From contig CM061921.1 in assembly GCA_031002005.1 (NCBI GenBank), forward strand, positions 173,236,935 to 173,300,934: a stretch of DNA of 64,000 bases, given 5' to 3'. Shown one piece after another: positions 57,312 through 64,000 of the stretch. The notes beneath the pieces are model-generated. The model did no database searches, had not been told where the DNA came from, and saw only the letters and a program-made list of their open reading frames with translations. The position numbers were made by a program, and so were the translations under genes. Every line of letters starts with the position of its first letter. Within the stretch, counting starts at the first letter, position 1. The DNA comes from Vandiemenella viatica. Taxonomy: Eukaryota > Arthropoda > Insecta > Orthoptera > Morabidae.

Positions 57312-57508
57312 ACACATTTCCGACGTCAAGGTCGATGTCATTAGAGGCGGGAAAGGACTTAAGGTAAGGCACGGAGTGGAATTCGGCCGTGGATTTTGAA
57401 GGAACGATCCCGTGGAAAATCGAAATCTGGATTGCTGGAAGGGGATTAAAACTGACTTACTCCCGATTACGAGGTCAGAGCGTTACAGCTCATCCACCAC
57501 GCTATCTG
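57312..57508 (-). mobile_element. decayed SINE, older subfamily
   Basis: Blocks GATGTCATTAGAGGCGGGAAAG, GAATTCGGCCGTGG and GAAATCTGGATTG are present, ending CCACCACGCTA. There is no tail and there are many substitutions. Confidence 0.7.
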
Positions 57509-57672
57509 CAACTACAGGAGTTTTGTTGTCGGAGGGTACTTTGTATCAAAATTAATCTATTCATTTCTATTCCTAATTGCATGTGCGAAGAAAGAAATTC
57601 ATATAACCGTAAGCACGACACCTTTTTTCTCTTATCTTATCTTTCGTGTCACTGGAAGTTATAAGGTAATCC

Positions 57673-57675
<3 letters not shown>

Positions 57676-57713
<38 letters not shown>

Positions 57714-57931
57714 ATTACTTTACGCCTCGTCATTAGAGGTGGGATGGGACTGGGGACAAGTAACTGGAAGGAATTTGGCATGGCCTTTTTCAAGGAAGTT
57801 TCCCGGCATTCGCCTGGAGTGATTTGGGGAAACCATGGAAAACCGAAATCTTGATGCCAGGATGGGGATTCGAACCCTCGTCCTCCAGAATGCGAGGCCA
57901 GAACGTAAACCGTTAAAAAACCACGTTCGGT
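57676..57931 (-). mobile_element. SINE, older subfamily, with long A tail
   Basis: Minus-strand copy with a T run of about 34 on the plus strand, the ACGCCTCGTCATTAGAGG block of the older subfamily and a complete head (CCACGTTCGGT). The duplication is not clear. Confidence 0.88.
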
Positions 57932-57939
57932 GGATATTT

Positions 57940-59280
57940 CAACGCACTTTTAAATGAATGTGGGTGTTTGCATATTTACCATTAAGTCCAAACGAACCAT
58001 ATGTAGTCTGCCTGCCAGACAATCCCAGCGTTATCTATGTAGAAATTCTGTAAGTATTTTGGTAAGCAGTCAAAAATATAGTGCTCGTCCCTATACTTTC
58101 TCCATTCAGTCAATCAGTCCCTTGCAATACAGCACAAAGGTAGTCCAAATGTGGACGCACGAGAGTTATGTACCAATTGTTCTTGTGTTAAAGTAATTCA
58201 AAATTCGACTTATAAATCCCAGTCAACAATTTGCTTTGCCTACATCCGAAGTTTATATGTGAAGGTCTGAGTTGATGTTGCTTTGCATATAATGAGAGTT
58301 CTGCTCGACTTTTTTTCGTTGCTATGACGTTGCGTTCGCCATGTCTGGAAACTTGCGCGCAGTGTAATTTATGGCTCACGTGTCAGTTTCAGTCAATAAG
58401 CCTAGCCGGCATTTACAGATTTAGTTTATTAATATCGACTGGCTATTGTGAAGAGGTGTGAGGCTGAAATCGAAAATAAACCGAAGCAACACAACGTCCA
58501 CCGAAACACATACCTAGTTATTTCTCTTGATTCCACTGGGAGAAAAATGCAACTCGGCAACAACCCACTGAAAACGAGGATACCAGACTTAATGAGTTGA
58601 GCACTGTTGTGAGAAAGCGGGACTTCGAAGATGAGTTACACCTATTCGACTCTACGTTTTCAGCCAATCAGGAACCAGAAGAGCTCACATGAAGTTTTTC
58701 GACGCCGGAATGAAAAAGAGACCTGATATTCTAACATAATACATTTGATTACAACGAAACTTATCTTACAGAGTATGGCCTTAAGAAATACATAAACGAT
58801 AAGATCTCTTCCAAATTGTACATTCACTTTGACAGTGAGAATTCAGTACGGTGTATAGCCGCCACGAGCTGCAATCGAAGCTTCTAGATGTCGTAGCTGT
58901 TGAGATTACCCTCAATACCTAGGCGGAATCGCATATTATATTCCAAACAATCGCAATCTCGTTTATCCGCTATCCCACTCAACAATTGGGTCTGCCCGAT
59001 TGCGTTCAATTGACAGTATACACAGAATTGTCGAGTCTCATGAAAAACACACGCTTTGTTACAACTATCGACAGACATGAAATAGAAGCTGTAATGCCTG
59101 TCATTCAGACATATTCGGCAACTTAACAGAATGACAGTTATTTTATAGACATACTGAAAGGCAGATAATATCTGTGCGCAAACGGGAGGACACTCATGGT
59201 CATCAGACAGACATCACAAGTCACATTTTGATACAAGATCTTACACACCCACTAATCCAAACGTCACCACACACGCATAA
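57940..59280. other. no recognised gene
   Basis: Mixed-composition sequence. No frame or repeat is recognised. Confidence 0.4.
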
Positions 59281-59295
59281 GTGGAGGAAAGAGAC

Positions 59296-59532
59296 TTTTT
59301 TTTATCTGCTTAACGTCTCTCTAACAGCGAGGTCTTTATAGGCGGGAAAGGATTGGGGCCAGGAATGGGAAGGAATTCGGCCATGGCCTTTTGAAGGAAG
59401 CATCCCGGCATTTGCCTGGAGTGATTTGGGAAACCATGGAAAACCCAAATCTGGATGCCCGGACGGGGATTCGAACCGCCGTCTTCCCGAATGCGAGGCC
59501 AGAACGCTAGCCGTTACACCACCACGCACGGT
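59296..59532 (-). mobile_element. SINE, dominant family
   Basis: Full-length minus-strand copy with perfect A and B boxes (GGTTCGAATCC) and a short tail. Flanks GAAAGAGAC (59287-59295) and GAAAGAGAGAGAC (from 59533) are the likely target duplication. Confidence 0.9.
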
Positions 59533-59889
59533 GAAAGAGAGAGACTGTATGGCCTGCATCAATAATCAGGTTTGAGAAGGCTCCAATTTTATGAAAACTC
59601 TTCACAAATCAGAAAATCCAGCCGAAACCATGTTACTAGATTCGCTACACACATTACACTACCATCATAACTACAGACGTGTCAGAAGGAATGCAAAGGA
59701 CGGCATTTACACTTTCCTTCTCTATAAACCTAAGCGTCATCGATACATGTTCGCCCACCCATTTGACAACATATAGGCTGCCATCAACATAGATGCGTTA
59801 CTTTGTGGCAACTTTTCAGTGAGCCATTGAAGTAACCCGTTGTGCAATGTTATGTCCAAATTATTTGTGCTGTTTTGTTCGCATGCTGT

Positions 59890-60047
59890 CGTTAAGCTTC
59901 TGAAAGACGAATAGTACCGTGGTGAGTTGATGAGAGATACGATCAGAGACTGAAGGTGCGGTACTGATGCGTATATGAATTCTATTGCCCTTGTGCCATT
60001 CTGGATAAGAGTGCCACCCACAATTTTGTGAATTGCAGAGTATATAC
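59890..60047 (+). mobile_element. 3' end of the 62-kb LINE family
   Basis: The last bases (GCCACCCACAATTTTGTGAATTGCAGAGTAT, cited in part) match the end of the copy at 62042-63825. Upstream GCGTATATGAATTCTATTGCC aligns with the segment encoding the SFFPR block at 22700. It is a short 5'-truncated insertion. Confidence 0.65.
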
Positions 60048-60842
60048 AGTATTTCACTGATGTTATCTCTTTTACCTTTACTTCAACGTTTCCAAGTTCA
60101 AATACTAGAGGAAGGATCGCAAGATTATAGTATTCGTAGTGAAGTTAAAAACTATTTTTATTTTTTGAGGTAATTGTATATATTTTAGGTTTGCAGGAAC
60201 GAATATAGGAAACAAGCTGACTAGGAAATAAGCTCACACGGAAAGAAACGCAGGGTGGGTGTTGTTATATTCATACCTGGTTCTGAGCAGATACCTCAAT
60301 CGAAATACGTTCATAGGCGCCACAAAATCCGAAAATGTTTCAGTTTTTTGAATATTTAATAATACGGTAGTTGGTGAATGACGATTACACTTTGTTTGAA
60401 AAGTGAAGCAGTAAATGTCAAGTAGCACATATCTTACGACAAGGGGTTTAAATCGACATGTTAAAGACAACAATTACCACTGCACCGCAGAGCGGATAAG
60501 TTATGTTCAGTAGTACCACACGCTGGATAGATGGTTTCGATTTTATCTCATAAGATGATAACAGTTTTGATTGAATTTCGTAATGTCGGTACAAAGGATT
60601 GTAAGTGTTAGGACTTTCCGGTTCATCATGAAACAACACGAACTGAACAGGGCATAGCCTTCGATCAGGAACTATGATAGCATTCTGATTTGGAAAACTT
60701 ATTGTATACTTAGACTAGGAATAGAACCTCGTTCCGTAAAAGAAAGACATGCAAACATTGAAATGTTTCCATTTCTTTGAGTTTGTTGGAGGTTACTAAA
60801 AAGGAAGTATGATGGTTTGGACCAAGTTTACTCACTTTAGGA

Positions 60843-60876
<34 letters not shown>

Positions 60877-62030
60877 CCTCTTGGTGTAATAGGACCAGTG
60901 ATTAATTCTGTACTTTAAACATTCATGTTACAATTCTCAACCACATCGCGAACTCCAACCTACCAGTTTGATTAAAGTGTTACGGAGAATGATGAATCAA
61001 AGTTTGTGGAATTGTTGGACTTGACGACAGTGAATTCTGATCAGTAAAAATTCAGTATTGCATAAGATTTCACATCAGTATGTTAAATGCGATTTTATAG
61101 TTAAATAACGTTCAGGTATATTTGCAGAGTTTAATAGTTCAAATTGAGTAGTGCAGTCTAAGTTGAAGATATGATTGTCAATTTTGATATCTTCGCTATC
61201 GCCGATTGGAGATTTCCAACGGTTTTACTAACCAGTGCACCAAGTTGATTAATTACCTTTGGTTGTGGCAGAATTCTTTCCCGGGTCAAAGGCCCACTTT
61301 CGCAATACATGAAGACCCATGGACCCACGATATCCATAAAGGTAGGCGAATTTGATGTGGCTGCATAAGAGCGAATGAGTATTAACTATAACCATACTAA
61401 CAAATTTAAGTTTTTGACCTTGCAACTTGCCGTTTGAGGTCGAATCAGAGATATCAAACACTAGCCAAATACTTTGACGTTGGCGGAACAGTCCTGGCTC
61501 CCGATTGGCTAATAAAAAAAAAATCTGAGGCAGGACTCTCCTTGCTCTTCATTGACTGACAAAACTGTGGCAGAGAAATAAATATATTTCTTTCTGTATA
61601 CCTGCTTCTGTAGTTAGTTTAACAAATTGCTTTATTTGTAAATTCGTAAATTTTCATGCTCGTCCTAATGGATTCCTGTCACCTGTCGTACTGCTACTTG
61701 TTGACTTGGCTTAGAAATTCCACGGGTCTCTGTCATCTTGAGTAAAATACACAGAACCATTATTTCAATAATAAACGAAAAGTAGATTATCGGAGACATT
61801 GGCTATTTGAAATATTTCGTCAGATTCGACGGCTAAGTACAACAGAAACTCTGGGGGTGTTTTGTTTGTAATGGATACTAATAACTGGGGCTCGGGTCTT
61901 TATGATAAACCATTTTTTCCTGTCTTCTTTTTGAGCTGAAATACAGAATTAAACTCTAATGACACATTTCTAATTATATTTAAATTATTTTATATAGCAT
62001 ATAACTGCATCTTCAGCCATTTAACTTGTT
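60048..62030. other. no recognised gene
   Basis: AT-rich. An A run lies at about 60848-60874, and the repeat shared with 244-272 lies at 61490-61518. No coding family. Confidence 0.4.
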
Positions 62031-62041
62031 TTGGTCATATA

Positions 62042-63825
62042 ATGATAGCATTTATGATTATAAGGTCATATTCCGAGGAAAAAGAGGTAAGAGGCCATGC
62101 TAAGATTGCGATTCGGAAGGTTTTTAATAACTTTCGTTGCAATTCACTTTTTAATAGCCTCACCGCAAAACCTAAAAAAAATTGGTCGTATCTAAAAAAG
62201 TTAGCTGTAGTAACAACAATATGCCAGTTCTAATACAACATGGTCCGGAAGTTAATGATAGCCGCGACAAGGCTCTACTGCGTTTAACACCGAATTTAAA
62301 AAGTCTTTCATTGACGATTACATGGAAAAGTCCCCTCTTTTCCAGATGGTATAGAAGTAGAGATGAATATAATACAAATTGATAGTGTAGGTATTACAAA
62401 GCAAATAAAGCTCCTGAAGTGGGGGAAAGCACCTGGTCTCGATGGTATACCAGTAAGAGTATTTTCGGAATACGCGGAGGAAATAGAACAATTTCTGTCA
62501 GACATGTTCGGTAAATCTTTAGAAGAAAAAAAGTACCCGGAAAATTCCTGTTTCCATGAAAGGAGATCAGAGAGACACGTATCTCTATCATTCTTTGCAG
62601 TAGAATTCTGTAACATGTGTTACTCTCTAACATTATGAAGTATATACATGAAAACTAGTTACTTGTACCGTACCAGCCCGGATTTCGGAAGCTCAAATAG
62701 TGTGAAACACAATTGGCCTTATTTTCCCATAACGTAAAGAATGGATTCGATTTAGGTTCACAAGTTTATGCAATCATCTTGTATTTTCAGGTTTTTGACT
62801 CTCTACCTCACAGCTGACTTTTAGCGAAGATTCGAGCGTACGGTATATCTGATCGGAATAGTGAATGCAAACGCTATTTTCCAACTGGTCGGTCACAGTT
62901 TTCCGTTGGCGGGGAAGCCTATTGTAATCTAGATGTCCCTTCGGGCGTTCCTCAAGAAAGGGCACCACCCTTTATCCTCATTTTTAAGAACGGTCTCGGT
63001 GACAACCTTAATTGCAGATTGCGATTGTTTGCTAATGATGGACTGGTTTATAGGAAATAAGGTGCTCTGACGATTGTTTAAAAATTCAGCGCGATCTGGA
63101 TGTTATTTCGGAATGGTGCCATAAATGGCAGCTTGCACTTAAATGCAAAAAGTGCAATGCAATGCGAATAAATAACAACAACAAAAAAACGGTTGGTCAC
63201 GAGTACAAAGTAAACAAATCAGTTGCCACGATTGATTTCTTGAATTAACTGGGCGCAGTAGTAGAAAGTAACACGAACGGGGACCAACACATAACTTCCA
63301 TCGTAGGTAAAGCTAATTCTAGATTACAATTCATCGGTCGTATTTTGAAGAATTTTAATGCCCTTACAAAGGAAATAGCTGTACAAAATTCTAGTGCGTC
63401 TGCATTTTGATTACTGTTGCTTAGTTCGGGATCCGTATCGCAAGGGATTAATTGACGCGTTAGAGAAAGTTCAGAGGAGAGCCGCTCGATTTGTGACTAC
63501 TTGCTACAGCACTTACGAAAATGACACAAAATTGATGCATAGGTTGGGTTGGAATTGTTTGGAAGATAGATGAGTTTGTTTCCATTTGAATTTATTGGAG
63601 ATTATGCGACTTTTTTTATTTACAAGTGCAATGGAATAGTTCTGCCACCGACCAATTTAGGTCGGAATGATAGGATCGATAACATTAGAGAAATAAGATG
63701 CCATGTAGATGTTTTTATGTATTCTTTCTTTCCTCGGGCTTTTCCGTATTGGACTCCAAAGAATTAGGATTAGTGCTTAGCACCTCCTGCCACCCACAAA
63801 ATTTGTGAATTGCAGAGTATAGAGT
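62042..63825 (+). mobile_element. LINE of a third lineage, 5' truncated, ORF2 decayed
   Basis: Decoded in order with frame changes: NSLTAKPKKNWSYLKKL and EVNDSRDKALL (linker before the RT domain), KWGKAPGLDGIPVRVFSEYA (first RT block), then YQPGFRK and VFDSLPHS. NLDVPSGVPQ and RLFANDGLVY follow (catalytic block with Asn for the first Asp). FIGRILKNFNALTKE, RAARFVTTCY and LGWNCLEDR follow, and the end is SFFPRAFPYW. These blocks place it in the CR1/Jockey assemblage. The 3' end is CCACCCACAAAATTTGTG and GAATTGCAGAGTATAGAG. Many stops make it inactive. Confidence 0.85.
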
Positions 63826-64000
63826 ATGTAGCTACTTGGCCAGGTTTTGGAGGGTCGTTTGCATGGTTCGTGGCTAGCGTTTCGTCCGCGTTGCTCCCCG
63901 TGGGCACCATTAATGGTTGTCGAAATGTGCCTTGCCTCACCATCCTTGTTGCAATGACGCATAGTTATTTCGGGAACGTTGTCCCAGCGGCGGTGTGGCT

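Overview
The window looks like intergenic DNA from a large, AT-rich, repeat-laden animal genome, almost certainly an arthropod. No ordinary multi-exon host gene can be read with confidence. An insect is favoured by the element mix: mariner, Tc1, piggyBac, ZBED-type hAT, CR1- and Jockey-like LINEs, Ty3/gypsy remnants and abundant tRNA-headed SINEs. The body of the dominant SINE resembles SINEs I remember from orthopteroid insects. That placement is from memory and is uncertain.

Layout. 1-3.7 kb: sparse sequence with three copies of the dominant SINE. 3.7-7.85 kb: a long decayed CR1-like LINE (+) with ORF1 (SGNH-like), endonuclease and reverse transcriptase still readable. 9.8-10.7 kb: a SINE cluster with three family types. 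12-15.2 kb: a decayed Ty3/gypsy body in the order protease, reverse transcriptase, integrase (+). 15.6-20.5 kb: SINEs, an 83-bp direct repeat pair and a GT-rich CTGGTTG tract. 20.8-21.2 kb (-): a candidate tiny three-exon gene with TATA box, initiator, and tandemly duplicated exon plus intron. 21.4-28 kb: a possible LTR, LINE fragments, a 58-bp minisatellite and a SINE core. 28.8-35.4 kb: a dense patch of DNA transposons (Tc1 relic, two nested TIR elements, a long inverted-repeat MITE, a foldback mariner) and tRNA-headed SINEs. 39.7-42.4 kb (-): an LTR-element gag region with a SINE inside it.

44.7-48.8 kb holds the best-delimited element: a hAT transposon with matching ends and a perfect 8-bp target duplication. 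Its transposase is split inside the BED-finger region by eight copies of a 188-189-bp satellite monomer arranged as alternating A/B dimers. 49.3-52.8 kb: an internally deleted mariner, a second copy of the CR1-like LINE and a broken piggyBac transposase. 55-60 kb: six more SINE copies, a small hAT-type MITE and a LINE 3' end. 62-63.8 kb: a third LINE lineage (+), whose relatives also occur at 22.7, 26.7 and 60.0 kb.

Nothing here forms an operon or pathway. The relations are those of mobile elements: SINEs copied by LINEs, nested insertions and deletion derivatives. The most unusual points are the satellite array inside the hAT transposase, the foldback mariner, the SINE core shared by differently headed SINEs, and the candidate mini-gene.
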